Shown: positions 52,261 through 60,535 of the stretch, in pieces
How the letters are laid out: each line of letters starts with the position of its first letter
Numbering within the stretch: position 1 is the stretch's first letter
NCBI GenBank assembly: GCA_047501485.1
Contig: JAZDRN010000001.1
Span: forward strand, 682,001-746,000
Direction of reading: 5' to 3'
DNA length: 64,000 bases
DNA from: Ancrocorticia sp047501485
GTDB taxonomy: Bacteria > Actinomycetota > Actinomycetes > Actinomycetales > Actinomycetaceae
Program-made: the position numbers and the translations under genes
The notes under the pieces: model-generated
What the model saw: only the letters and a program-made list of their open reading frames with translations
What the model was told of the DNA's origin: nothing
The model's database searches: none

Positions 52261-53136
52261 ATGGATCTGAATCTGCAGGAATGGCAGGCCCTGGTTGCAA
52301 TCGTCGGGGGCGTGCTTGGCGCGATAGCGATGCTCTACACAGTATTTGGTTCCACTGACCGCCGACTGCGCAACGACCTTGCTAGTGATACAGCACTGTT
52401 GGAGAAGCTGAGAGGCAAGGTTCGGAGTGATCTTCGTCGGACGATTAACCATCGAGCGCACCTCTTAGTCGCGGCAACGAAGTATCCGAGCCTCACGTTA
52501 TATGAGGTGGCGTTGGCTCTCATGTTCATTCCTCTGTTCTGGTGGCTTTTCGGCGCACCTGAAGAGCTTCGCGAACTCTCGGAGCTTGGAGAGAAGCCCA
52601 TCGAATTGTCCGGCATGGGACAGGTCTTCTGTACAGTCATAGCCCTCGTGACGTACTCCGCGATTGTCCGCTCCTGGTCAGGAAGAGCGGCAGCTCGAAT
52701 CGTCTACATCTACGACAGGCTCGGCGACGATGCTGCGAGGCAGCAGGTTCGGCTGCTCGCGTTTCCGGCCCACATCGTCCCCATCGCATTTGGTGTTGCA
52801 TTGATGGCGCTCTGGGCGGTGAACACCTTCGCAATTTTCGAGGTGTACGGTTGGCCAGTCCTGGTTTCGGTTCTCGTCCTAACCGTTTTCACGCTTGGAC
52901 TGGCCGCGATCATAATTCATATTTCTCACGGCGAGAGGCTGGCGGCTTATCTGCGTTTCTATACAGATGTCCTCTTCATTGGGGCCGACATACCGAGGTT
53001 GCGTCCGACTGAACTCGGCCAGACCGCGGAGGACCTGGCTCGTTACGAGGAGGAGGTGAGGCGTCGCTTCCCTCGGAGAGCAAAGAAGTCGGAACGAGAT
53101 GCGCGCAGTTCTCGTCCTCCTCACGGCGCCCCGTGA
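52261..53136 (+). CDS. Unknown multi-pass membrane protein, 291 aa
   Basis: No family recognised. Hydrophobic segments are at about 10-28 (ALVAIVGGVLGAIAMLYTVF), 78-97 (LYEVALALMFIPLFWWLF), 120-137 (VFCTVIALVTYSAIV), 175-192 and 198-220. The loop between the first and second is basic and helical (NDLASDTALLEKLRGKVRSDLRR, quoted only as LLEKLRGKVRSDLRR). The cytoplasmic-looking C-terminal tail is rich in Glu and Arg. Base composition is less GC-rich than the neighbouring housekeeping genes, suggesting transfer. It sits between two toxin-antitoxin modules. A defence or signalling role is possible but unsupported. Confidence 0.6.
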   Translation: MDLNLQEWQALVAIVGGVLGAIAMLYTVFGSTDRRLRNDLASDTALLEKLRGKVRSDLRRTINHRAHLLVAATKYPSLTLYEVALALMFIPLFWWLFGAPEELRELSELGEKPIELSGMGQVFCTVIALVTYSAIVRSWSGRAAARIVYIYDRLGDDAARQQVRLLAFPAHIVPIAFGVALMALWAVNTFAIFEVYGWPVLVSVLVLTVFTLGLAAIIIHISHGERLAAYLRFYTDVLFIGADIPRLRPTELGQTAEDLARYEEEVRRRFPRRAKKSERDARSSRPPHGAP

Positions 53137-53222
53137 TCGGGCTGGTGTAGTGACGTCCATGCCGCGAGAATCTCAGTTCACGCTTGCTTCCCTCTTCGGG
53201 TACTTATTGTGAGGGTGTGAAG

Positions 53223-53640
53223 GCAACTGTTCGGAGAAGTGAATCGGTTCTGGCGGCAGGCCGGAGACACTCGATTGCGATACGGCAGAAAGGCACCGTG
53301 GACGCCGACAAGAATCGGCGAGGGCAGTGCGCGGTTGAGAACGGGACGAACCTCATGTCCATTCCCGCCGGTTCCGTCCACACGGTCGGCTTCTCGCCGC
53401 CAGGACTCTGGCTGCAGGAGCCGGTGACCTCTCTCAGTGGAGAGATGTCGTGGCGGTGGCCGCCGGGAGCCATCACACGGTGGGAGTGACTGCCCTCGGC
53501 GAGGTCCTCGCAAGTGGGGACAACAGTCATGGGCAATGCGACATTATTGTCACAGTCGCGGCCGGCTCTGTCCACACTCGGAATGCGCGCCGACGATACT
53601 CTCATCAGCGCAGGAGACGGCGGTGATGGCAGACGAGACG
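53223..53640 (+). pseudogene. RCC1-repeat (regulator-of-chromosome-condensation-like) protein, decayed
   Basis: Several frames piece together a typical bacterial RCC1-repeat pattern: VLAAGRRHSIAIRQKGTV, then GQCAVENGTNLMSIPAGSVHTVGF in the first frame. After shifts come DVVAVAAGSHHTVGVTALG, EVLASGDNSHGQCD and TVAAGSVHT. The recurrent units G-xHT-G-x-x-x-G-x-V and GQC are clear. Because they lie in at least three frames, the gene is broken. It is a relic within the island after mutM. Confidence 0.6.
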
Positions 53641-53992
53641 TCTCCTCATGGGGATCCCGCCGTCTTCCTCGACGCAGCTGCGTGTCGACTAGGAACGGCC
53701 TGGAGGTGATTTTGCCATGAGCGGCACGTCCAGAAGGTTCGGGAGGCTGCGTAGCGAAAGCAGAATCAATCGACGATCATGCAAGCGGCTTGCGTCTTGA
53801 GGCGAAGCGGAGTCTCGCATCGTGGTGGCGATTCGTTTCGGGCTCGGTGGCTGATGTTCATACTTGTAGGTCATGCCTCAAGGCGCACGCGTGAATGGAA
53901 CACGTTTGCGGCGGAACTGTGACGCCGTCGAGACGCTTCTTCCAGAAACTCCAGCCTGTGCGTTTTGTGCGTTTTGGATGTATCGTGAATGT
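53641..53992. other. Intergenic region, no gene seen
   Basis: 350 bases between the RCC1 relic and the HTH/PIN module. No supportable gene. GTGCGTTTT occurs twice in tandem at 53958-53975 just before the antitoxin start and may be part of its promoter. Confidence 0.4.
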
Positions 53993-54406
53993 ATGACTGG
54001 AGTGATCGCACACGACGAGGCACAGCGCCTCCGTTCGGCAATCGAAGGGGCGTTCGCCGTCCCGACGAACGGTAGCTCGGGGGCCCCTGGGCAGGCGCGG
54101 GACGCTCTCCTGCGCGTCATCGAGGTGCTGGAGTCGAGCGGAGATGCTGTCGTCCTTCCCGCGGATGCGCTGTTGAGTACGCAGCAGGCGGCGGAACTGC
54201 TGGGCGTGAGCCGGATGACGGTGGTGAGGCTGATCGATCGGGGCGAATTGGAAGCCGAGGGTGGAGGCGTCCATCGCCGGATTAGCGCGGCGGAGCTGGA
54301 GCGCTACCGCAGAGCTAGTGCGGAGCGCAGGCGGACCGCGCTGAGCGCGCTGGTACAGGATGTAGCGGAAGATGCGCCGCCCGATCGTGTGATCAGCACC
54401 CGGTGA
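53993..54406 (+). CDS. Excisionase-type HTH antitoxin, partner of a PIN toxin
   Basis: A 137-residue protein from the ATG at 53993. The C-terminal half is an excisionase/MerR-like helix-turn-helix: LLSTQQAAELLGVSRMTVVRLIDRGELEAEGGGVHRRISAAELERYRR (seen as STQQAAELLGVSRMTVVRLI and HRRISAAELERY). HTH proteins of this kind paired with PIN-domain proteins form a known actinobacterial toxin-antitoxin type. The TGA overlaps the GTG start of the PIN gene (GTGA). Upstream in-frame codons back to 53873 exist but the extension looks unlike a protein. Confidence 0.8.
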   Translation: MTGVIAHDEAQRLRSAIEGAFAVPTNGSSGAPGQARDALLRVIEVLESSGDAVVLPADALLSTQQAAELLGVSRMTVVRLIDRGELEAEGGGVHRRISAAELERYRRASAERRRTALSALVQDVAEDAPPDRVISTR

Positions 54407-54960
54407 GCGGCCCGGCCGTCGTTCTCGACGCGAACACCCTGGTCCCGATCCGACTCGCCTCGACGCTGCTGTGGCTCGCCGAAGCCGGTCTGTTCCAGCC
54501 CCTGTGGTCGGACCGGATCCTCGAGGAGGTCGAGCGCAACCTGCCGAAGCTCGGCGTGGCCCCGAAGCAAGCGGCCCGCCGGGTCGGTTTCATGCGCGAG
54601 GCCTTTGGTGCTGAGGCGCTCGTCGATGGTTTCGATGGGGTGATCGAAAAGATGACGTGCGACCCGAAGGATGCTCATGTGCTCGCCGCGGCGATACACG
54701 ACGAGGCTGACGCGCTGGTCACCTTCAATCTCAAGGACTTCCCGCCCGAGAGCACCGAGCCGTATGGGATTGCGGTGTTTCACCCGGACGACTTTCTACT
54801 CCAGATGCTGGACCTTTCTCCCGCTGCCGTGCTCGCCGCGCTCCGAGCCGGTGTCGAAGACCTCCGCAGGCCGCCGGAGACGATAACCGATTGGCTCGCT
54901 GGCCTCGCGGCCACGGTGCCGATGTTCGCGTCCCGCGCGTCGGCCTCAATCGGCGAGTGA
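54403..54960 (+). CDS. PIN-domain protein, putative toxin RNase
   Basis: A 185-residue PIN-domain protein: VVLDANTLVPIRLAS holds the first acidic residue, DRILEEVERNL the second, and DPKDAHVLAAAIHDEADALVTFNLKDFP the third and fourth (quoted as DPKDAHVLAAAI and TFNLKDFP). The metal site is thus complete. PIN toxins cut specific RNAs. The start (GTG at 54403) overlaps the HTH antitoxin gene. The length, about 40 residues longer than VapC, fits the longer PIN proteins paired with HTH antitoxins. Confidence 0.83.
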   Translation: MSGPAVVLDANTLVPIRLASTLLWLAEAGLFQPLWSDRILEEVERNLPKLGVAPKQAARRVGFMREAFGAEALVDGFDGVIEKMTCDPKDAHVLAAAIHDEADALVTFNLKDFPPESTEPYGIAVFHPDDFLLQMLDLSPAAVLAALRAGVEDLRRPPETITDWLAGLAATVPMFASRASASIGE

Positions 54961-55038
54961 GTACAGCGGTGACGCCGACTGCCCCTGACGGAGTTCGCAC
55001 AGCCCTTCGACCCAGTCGAAAGTTCAACGCATCAAACG

Positions 55039-55091
55039 TGTGAAGTAGGGGTATTTCGTTCGCTCGGTGCGAGCCTATGGATGCAGCGGTG
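55039..55091 (+). pseudogene. Partial copy B of mutM (zinc-finger region)
   Basis: TATTTCGTTCGCTCGGTGCG and the following GAGCCTATGGATGCAGCGG match mutM TATTTCGATCGCTCGTTGCG and GAGCCTACGGGCGCAGCGG at 50796-50833. The match breaks off at about 55091. It lies between the HTH/PIN module and the VapBC pair, in mutM orientation. The 12-mer GCATCAAACGTG precedes it directly. Confidence 0.7.
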
Positions 55092-55175
55092 TGATCCCGT
55101 TTCGGCGACCAGGAGAGGTCCAGCATCGCCTTGCCGGTCGATTGTCGGGCGCCGCGCCTCGAGTTGAGGGAGCGG

Positions 55176-55586
55176 TCATAGTGCCCAGGAGTCGAGGAGG
55201 CCAACACCGACGCGCTGGAAGTCCTTCGTGTTGCGGGTGACGAGCGTGAGGTCGTGTTCTAGCGCCGTGGCGGCGACGAGGGCATCCATCTCTGGTATCG
55301 GATCGGGTACATGCAGGCGAGCCGTTCGGCGCGCGATACGCTCGTCGACGGCGAGGATCGAGCCTGCGAAGGCTGCGGGGACATCCGTGGTCAGCCACCG
55401 GCGCAAGTGCGCGCCGGCAACCTGGTCCCGGCGCTCTAGCCGCAGCACGCAGCGCTCGAGTTCCAACAGTGCGATGACGCTGATCGCAAGGTCTGCCCGC
55501 GGCCTCGCGGCCAGCCATGCGTTGAGCGCGGGGTGCGCCTGCCTGCGGGCGTCGCTGAGGACGTTGGTGTCGAGCAGATACTTCAC
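55176..55586 (-). CDS. vapC: VapC-like PIN-domain toxin
   Basis: A 136-residue VapC toxin (endoribonuclease). From the GTG at 55586 it reads VKYLLDTNVLSDARRQ with the first Asp. ISVIALLELERCV carries the Glu, and EMDALVAATALEHDLTLVTRNTKDFQRVGV the last acidic residues (seen as MDALVAATALEHDL and TRNTKDF). It closely fits VapC in length and motifs. The start overlaps the stop of the VapB-like gene by four bases. Confidence 0.9.
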   Translation of the reverse strand: MKYLLDTNVLSDARRQAHPALNAWLAARPRADLAISVIALLELERCVLRLERRDQVAGAHLRRWLTTDVPAAFAGSILAVDERIARRTARLHVPDPIPEMDALVAATALEHDLTLVTRNTKDFQRVGVGLLDSWAL

Positions 55587-55834
55587 AGATCGACCTGCCG
55601 CTCGGTCTCGATGCGGCGTTCGGGCAGGTCGAGCCCGATGCTCGGGTCCTGGTCTTTCCAAAGGCGATCGCCCATGGCCTCTTGCCTGCCCGAGAGTCGG
55701 TCGAACTCCTCCACGGTGAGTAGCACATGCGAGGGTCGTCCGTGATCGGTGATCGTGACCGGGCCCTGCTCGGCTGCCCGCTTGGCGGCCGAGACATCGC
55801 GGTTGAAGTCGCGGCTGGTGATGGTGGTGTTCAT
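55583..55834 (-). CDS. VapB-like antitoxin, Phd/YefM type
   Basis: An 83-residue antitoxin. The N-terminus TTITSRDFNRDVSAAKRAAEQGPVTITDHGRPSHVLLTVEEFDRL, seen as SRDFNRDVSAAKRAA and VTITDHGRPSHVLLT, is the Phd/YefM DNA-binding fold. The C-terminal acidic tail DQDPSIGLDLPERRIETE would bind the toxin. It starts at ATG 55834, overlaps vapC and is preceded by a palindromic operator at 55865. Confidence 0.88.
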   Translation of the reverse strand: MNTTITSRDFNRDVSAAKRAAEQGPVTITDHGRPSHVLLTVEEFDRLSGRQEAMGDRLWKDQDPSIGLDLPERRIETERQVDL

Positions 55835-55864
55835 GACCGTGTCCTTTCGCCTCCAATGATTGTG

Positions 55865-55884
55865 CCTATAGTAGGTATTATAGG
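55865..55884. promoter_or_regulatory. VapBC operator palindrome
   Basis: CCTATA (55865-55870) and TATAGG (55879-55884) form an inverted repeat around an inner symmetric GTAGGTAT. It is 31 bases upstream of the antitoxin start, where an autoregulatory operator is expected. Confidence 0.6.
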
Positions 55885-55980
55885 TCCTGCTCCGGCCCAT
55901 CTTCATCCCTAACGTCTTCCTCGAACACCTCCACAATGTGATTCGACTTGAGGCACATGAATGCGTCTCACTTGTAACGT

Positions 55981-56111
55981 CAGGGTGCTTCAACCGCTCG
56001 TTGCGAGCCTATGGGCGCAGCGGCACTCCCTGCCCGAGACGTGAGCGATTTTCACGAAGGTGACGGCTGGTGGCGGACGATCCTCGACTTTCAGCCCGGT
56101 GTGCCAGCAGC
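55981..56111 (+). pseudogene. Partial copy C of mutM (3' third)
   Basis: The 131 bases align with mutM 50791-50920, from the CAGGGT-TTTCGA-like start through the zinc finger to GTGTGCCAGCAG, with roughly one difference in seven or eight bases by eye and small indels near 56040 and 56070. Indels break the frame. It is the longest of the three partial mutM copies and lies directly upstream of the VapBC operator side. Confidence 0.85.
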
Positions 56112-56659
56112 CATGACTTTGGATCGGTGAGGTCACATCATCCTGAGCCTTTGAATCTTTCCGAACGTTTGAAAAGAGGAGAGCCTCAAGCGTGCGAAAA
56201 GCGCTGACCGTAAGAGGTGGAGTGGCGGCTTGCGTGTGCGCGCTAGGTAGCGACGGTGATACGCACTTTCGTTGGTGGCATACGCACTTGCTGGCATGGG
56301 TATCCGGCGGTGATGGAGACTTCGCCGGTGATGTGCCTGTCCGCCGGTGATCTGGACGTTACCGATGTTGCCGATGTGCTGTTTGGCGCTGACGAACCCT
56401 CGGCGGTGGTAGGGGAACAGGCGCTATGACGCTATATCGGGTTACAGATGAGATTCCGGGCTATAGAGACCTCCAAATTGAGTTCGCTTTCTCTAAACCC
56501 ATATATCGTTGTAAATCCGAGATTCCATATCCTGCTGAGACGAGATGCTAGTGCTACCTCTGTGGATGATCCGGGGGAGAATCCAAGACAGTCAACAGAG
56601 TGCTGTGGAGAGCTCAGTACCGTGAGAAGGCGCGTACCCATCGGGCGACGGGCTTTGTA
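56112..56659. other. Region without a supportable gene
   Basis: About 550 bases between the mutM and rnc remnants. No open frame carries a recognisable domain. The minus strand near 56250-56420 has a weakly transposase-like beta-rich reading that I do not trust. Confidence 0.4.
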
Positions 56660-56755
56660 AACCACGAGTTCATGGTGAAGACACTGATGGGTGGATGCGA
56701 CTGGGGCACCGGGGCCGCACGCAGCCAGCAGAACGTGCGTCGCCGCGGCCGTAGG
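56660..56755 (+). pseudogene. Partial copy D: rnc dsRNA-binding domain remnant
   Basis: The reading HEFMVKTLMGGCDWGTGAA followed by RSQQNVRRRG matches RNase III REFTAKALMGGREWGTGLG and RSQKNARHAA (49785-49880). Only about 30 codons are preserved, with no catalytic domain. Same orientation as the functional rnc 7 kb upstream. Confidence 0.75.
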
Positions 56756-57135
56756 TCCAGGAGTTCAGAAGTTACACAGGCCGCGAAGTTGCAGTAACCG
56801 CAGGTCAAAAGGGTGTAGAGGGCGCGGGTGACAGAAGCCGAACGGGGCTATAATCCCGACCCATAAGAGCCTCGCGTGATGAGAAGCTACAGCTGTAGCT
56901 TCTGCATTGGGCGGGGCTTTCACTTGTTCGTGGTTTCACACTGCTGTAAACGCCTCTCGCCTGGTCCAGATTGTCTGCGCGGTGCCGGTGTCGGCCACTA
57001 TATTCGCAATCAGACCGATGTGCTCTACACAGCTGAACTCGGACAGCTGGGGCATTCGCCGCTTTGTTCAGGATGCCATTCGGTTGGCAGTGTCGAGACT
57101 CCGACAGGTGCACGGCTCGAGAGCTGCGAACCTGT
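56756..57135. other. Region without a supportable gene
   Basis: About 380 bases between the rnc remnant and the stop of the TmrB-like gene. Two overlapping plus-strand frames show no family motif. It may contain further decayed sequence. Confidence 0.4.
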
Positions 57136-57711
57136 TCATACCTCGCGACTCGTGGATGCGTTCACGATCTCCTGTAGGGCTACCGCAACATCCGCTGGCT
57201 CCATCTCGGTGACGTCGACGTTCGTGAACGTTGAACGGATCCAGTCCGATTCCTCGAAGGTGTCGTACTTCGCCAGACGCCACTTGGCCGCTCCTGGCTC
57301 CTCGCTATCGGTGAGAACACGGCGCCGGTGCTCGTCCTTGTCAACGCGAAGGGCGACGGCACTCATGTCAATGTTGGGGTCGAGAGCTGAGCGAATATCC
57401 CACCAGTAGGTTTCGGTAGTGATCGTCTGAGGAATGACCACCAGGTGCGAGGAATCGGATAGCTCGCCAAACAATGCGTTCAGAGAGGCGGCCACGACTT
57501 GCCGCCAGGCGGCCCACTCTTGAAAGTCGCGAACCGGCTTCACAGGTTGAAGTGAGGCGCGCAACATGGAGCCGACTTCCTCGGGATCGAACAGAACCGC
57601 GTGAGGATGGGCCTCCAGCAGGAGACGTGCCGTGGTCGTTTTCCCGGATCCAAACGCTCCGTTGATCCAAAGTAGCTGATGGCAAACTCCAACAGGATCG
57701 ACGATGGTCAT
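57136..57711 (-). CDS. TmrB-like P-loop nucleotide-binding protein
   Basis: A 191-residue P-loop protein. Walker A is in LLWINGAFGSGKTTTARLL at about residues 13-31, closely like the TmrB (tunicamycin resistance) and zeta/AAA kinase-like group. A middle DPEEVGSMLR and the basic LRVDKDEHRRRVL would be lid-region residues. Function could be small-molecule phosphorylation or resistance; not assignable further. Start ATG 57711 has a weak ribosome-binding site. It marks the right end of the island after mutM. Confidence 0.75.
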   Translation of the reverse strand: MTIVDPVGVCHQLLWINGAFGSGKTTTARLLLEAHPHAVLFDPEEVGSMLRASLQPVKPVRDFQEWAAWRQVVAASLNALFGELSDSSHLVVIPQTITTETYWWDIRSALDPNIDMSAVALRVDKDEHRRRVLTDSEEPGAAKWRLAKYDTFEESDWIRSTFTNVDVTEMEPADVAVALQEIVNASTSREV

Positions 57712-58168
57712 CTCTTGCTACCCCCAGTGCCTTCGATCGCGAATCCGCCAAAAAGCGACGTCCCACGCCGGTGATTCTACCCGGCGAAGAGCTGGCATCC
57801 GGCCCGCGCGACACGGTCGGCCGGTGATGTGGCTGCCCCGCGCCGTACTCACCCCGCGGAACGTTTGCCGCGGGAGACGCTCACCGGGTGACACGCGCCG
57901 GCGAGATCTCCCTTCGCTTCTGCCCATCGCATTGGCAATAGTACAGAGGGACCAAAGTCTTCTCCCTGCTCGGAACGATCGGAGGAGGAACCAGGCAGCC
58001 ACCGCGCCGCAACAGGGGGAGGCCCTCCATAGCAGAGCCACTCCGGTGGCGTCGGGTTCGCCGTGCCAGCGATACACATAGAGCACGACCGGGTTTGTTG
58101 TGGCAGAATTCTCTCTAGTGAAAAGGTGGAACTTAGGTCCCGCTTGAGTTCAAGGAGAGGCTAGGACT
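57712..58168. other. Divergent intergenic region, no gene supported
   Basis: About 460 bases between the TmrB-like gene and the response regulator. The minus-strand frame 57718-58086 starts like a membrane segment but degenerates into Arg-rich sequence, so I do not call it. The region must hold the response regulator promoter. Confidence 0.4.
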
Positions 58169-58813
58169 GTGGCGTCTGGAGAAGATATTCGCGTGATGAT
58201 CATCGACGATCATGAAGTGGTTCGTCGTGGCATTGCCGAGGTCGTGGATCGTGCCGACGGCCTGACCGTGGTGGCCGAGGCCGGAAGTGTTTCCGAGGCG
58301 GTGCGACGCGGCGAGCTGGTGCACCCCGAGGTGGCACTGGTGGATCTGCGTCTGCCCGATGGCACCGGCATCGATATCATCCAGCAGCTGGGCGAGGTTT
58401 CGCCGGACACCCGCTGCATTGTCCTCACCTCCTTCGACGACGACGACGCCCTCGCCGAAGCTCTGAACGCCGGCGCCAAGGCCTATCTCCTGAAGTCCGT
58501 GCGCGGAGCCGAGATCACGGAGAACATCCGCGCGGTGGCCGCCGGGCGCACCTTGCTCGACGAACGCACCGTCTCGCGCCGTCGCGCCGACCACGACGAT
58601 CCCACGGCGGATCTGACGCCGTCGGAGCGCCGTGTGCTGGATCTGATCGGCGATGGGCTGTCCAATCGCGAGATCGGCGAGCGCCTTGGCGTGGCGGAGA
58701 AGACCGTCAAGAACCACATCACCTCGCTACTGTCCAAGATGGGGTTGCAGCGCCGCACCCAGGTGGCTGCATGGGTTGCGGGCCAACGCGCTGCGGGATG
58801 GCGCAACAACTGA
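58169..58813 (+). CDS. NarL/DevR-like response regulator
   Basis: A 214-residue two-component regulator. Receiver domain: acidic pair Asp13-Asp14 (IIDDHEVV), phospho-acceptor Asp59 (ALVDLRLPDG), Thr in VLTSFDD, Lys in YLLKS. LuxR HTH: LTPSERRVLDLIGDGLSNREIGERLGVAEKTVKNHITSLLSKMG, seen as LTPSERRVLDLIGDGLSN and KTVKNHITSLL, at about 150-200. It resembles DevR/DosR, the oxygen/NO regulator. Its partner kinase is convergent and ends at 58888. GTG start with AAGGAG upstream. Confidence 0.88.
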   Translation: MASGEDIRVMIIDDHEVVRRGIAEVVDRADGLTVVAEAGSVSEAVRRGELVHPEVALVDLRLPDGTGIDIIQQLGEVSPDTRCIVLTSFDDDDALAEALNAGAKAYLLKSVRGAEITENIRAVAAGRTLLDERTVSRRRADHDDPTADLTPSERRVLDLIGDGLSNREIGERLGVAEKTVKNHITSLLSKMGLQRRTQVAAWVAGQRAAGWRNN

Positions 58814-58827
58814 TATATATTAAGACT

Positions 58828-58886
58828 ACGTAGCGGCTGGCGCTTGTCTTTCTTCATTAGTCCCTTCGAGAGGCCAGCCGCTACGT
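58828..58886. terminator. Bidirectional terminator between the regulator and kinase genes
   Basis: ACGTAGCGGCTGG (58828-58840) pairs perfectly with CCAGCCGCTACGT (58874-58886) around a 33-base loop, followed by TTT. The two genes are convergent and both ends are within 20 bases, so it can serve both. Confidence 0.7.
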
Positions 58887-58887
58887 T

Positions 58888-60528
58888 TCAGGAGATGATC
58901 GCCGTCCACTCCACCCTGGTGCCGCTCTCTTGCTCTTGCTCAGCGGGACGAATGGAGAAAGTGCCGTGGTGGCGCCGTGCGCGCGCCGCCAGGTTGGAAA
59001 GGCCGGAACGCCTGGACAGTTCAGGCTTCACTCCCTGTCCGTTATCGGTGATCCGGATCGCGATGCGGTGATTCTCGATCCGGATGTCGACGCATACTTT
59101 GGTTGCCTTGGCGTGACGAGCAGCGTTGGAAAGACACTCACGGACGACGGCGACGACGTCGTCGGCCAAATCCGAACCCAACTCGTCATCGACCTCGGTA
59201 TGGGCGCCGGAGGTGATCTTCTCGCCCAGATTGACGATAGTCAGCGCGGGAGCGAACCCGAGCGATCCATGCGCCGTGGTGACCTCGTGGCGCAGACGCT
59301 GGACCACGGGGACGGTCGCCTGAGGGTCACGCAACGAGTATATGATCTGACGAATCTGGTTGACCGATTCGTCGATCGAGATGATGGACTTGTCCAAACC
59401 ATCCAGCACCGACTGTGGGATGGTCCCCTGGGCGGCAAGATCGTCGCGCACGGCGGACAGCTCCATGCCGGAGGCGAAGAGCTGTTGAATCGCGAAGTCA
59501 TGCAGATCGCGTGATATCTGGGCGCGATCCTCCAACTGCTCGGCCCGCGACTCCGTGAGGCGAGCGTTGGCGAGTTCCAGTGCGAGCGCCGCCTGCCGGG
59601 CCACGTTCTCGGCCATGGACAGGTCCGCGAGATCGAATTCGGGTTTGCCGATATGCCGCAGTAGCACAATGACTCCCGCGGCGGTTCCCTTGGAGATGAG
59701 CGGGGCGTAGAGCGCGGCTCCGAAACGCGCGAGTTCCGGGACGCGAAGCTGCTTCTGTCGCATCATCGCGTCCACCACCAGGCCGGTTCCCTCGCGGATC
59801 GCGGTCTGGGCACGGCCATCGGGAGGGAACTCCACACCGATGAGGTCCTCGGAATCGTCGCCGTCGCAGATTTCACAGGCCCAGGTGTCTCCCACGGAGG
59901 GAAGCACGATGAGCGCCGCATCGGCTTTGGCGACCCTGCGCATCTCGCGAGCGATGAGCTGGAGCGCCTCTTCCTCGTCGGTTCCCTCCAGCAACGCCGT
60001 GGTGATGGCGCGTGAGGCTGCGATCCACTGTGCGCGCGAGTTCGACTCCGCATAGAGCCGCGAGTTCTCCACCGCGATAGCGGCGGCTTGGGCCAGCAGC
60101 TCCATCTTCTTGCCGTCGTCCTCGGTGAAGCCGCCGGGCTTGTCCGAAAGGTAGAGCCGCCCGAAGACGCGCTCGCGGATGCGGATGGGGCAGCCGAGGA
60201 AGTTGGTCATGTGCGGGTGGTGTTCGGGCCACGGGTGGCGAGTGTGGTGAGTCTCCAGGCCGTTGACGATGAGGAAATGCTCATCCTGCATCTCGCTGAA
60301 GACGCCGTGCCCCTTGGGCGGGGTGCCGATGAGCTCGGCCTGCCAGTGATCGATTCCTGTGAACACGAACTGCAACGTCTCGCCACGAGAGTCGAGTACG
60401 GAGAGTGCGCCGTAACGGCACCCCGCGATCTCGACGGCGGAATCGACGAACGTCTGGAGCACCGACTGCCGATCCAGACGGGTCGTCAGATCCAGTGCGT
60501 GCGTCATAACGGAGGCTAGATCGCTCAT
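58888..60528 (-). CDS. GAF-domain sensor histidine kinase (DevS/DosT-like)
   Basis: A 546-residue kinase with two GAF domains (about 20-160 and 175-320), then a HisKA_3 dimerisation domain with phospho-acceptor His343 in RAQISRDLHDFAIQQL. The C-terminal HATPase has NAARHAKAT and ITDNGQGV. In the first GAF domain, HHPHMTNFLGCPIRIRERVFGRLYLSDKPGGFTEDD (seen as HHPHMTNFLG and FGRLYLSDKPGG) resembles the heme-bearing GAF of DevS/DosT, and its HHP could hold the heme ligand. That heme binding is inference. Genes for cydDC follow on the same strand upstream, suggesting an oxygen-related input. Confidence 0.88.
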   Translation of the reverse strand: MSDLASVMTHALDLTTRLDRQSVLQTFVDSAVEIAGCRYGALSVLDSRGETLQFVFTGIDHWQAELIGTPPKGHGVFSEMQDEHFLIVNGLETHHTRHPWPEHHPHMTNFLGCPIRIRERVFGRLYLSDKPGGFTEDDGKKMELLAQAAAIAVENSRLYAESNSRAQWIAASRAITTALLEGTDEEEALQLIAREMRRVAKADAALIVLPSVGDTWACEICDGDDSEDLIGVEFPPDGRAQTAIREGTGLVVDAMMRQKQLRVPELARFGAALYAPLISKGTAAGVIVLLRHIGKPEFDLADLSMAENVARQAALALELANARLTESRAEQLEDRAQISRDLHDFAIQQLFASGMELSAVRDDLAAQGTIPQSVLDGLDKSIISIDESVNQIRQIIYSLRDPQATVPVVQRLRHEVTTAHGSLGFAPALTIVNLGEKITSGAHTEVDDELGSDLADDVVAVVRECLSNAARHAKATKVCVDIRIENHRIAIRITDNGQGVKPELSRRSGLSNLAARARRHHGTFSIRPAEQEQESGTRVEWTAIIS

Positions 60529-60535
60529 GTCGCCC

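Noticed and set aside
56250..56420. Possible transposase C-terminal beta domain on the minus strand
   Set aside because: A vague resemblance only over a few residues, with no catalytic residues and no inverted ends.
57718..58086. Minus-strand frame of 122 codons before the response regulator
   Set aside because: The first 40 residues look faintly membrane-like but the rest is Arg-rich, there is no ribosome-binding site, and no family is recognisable.
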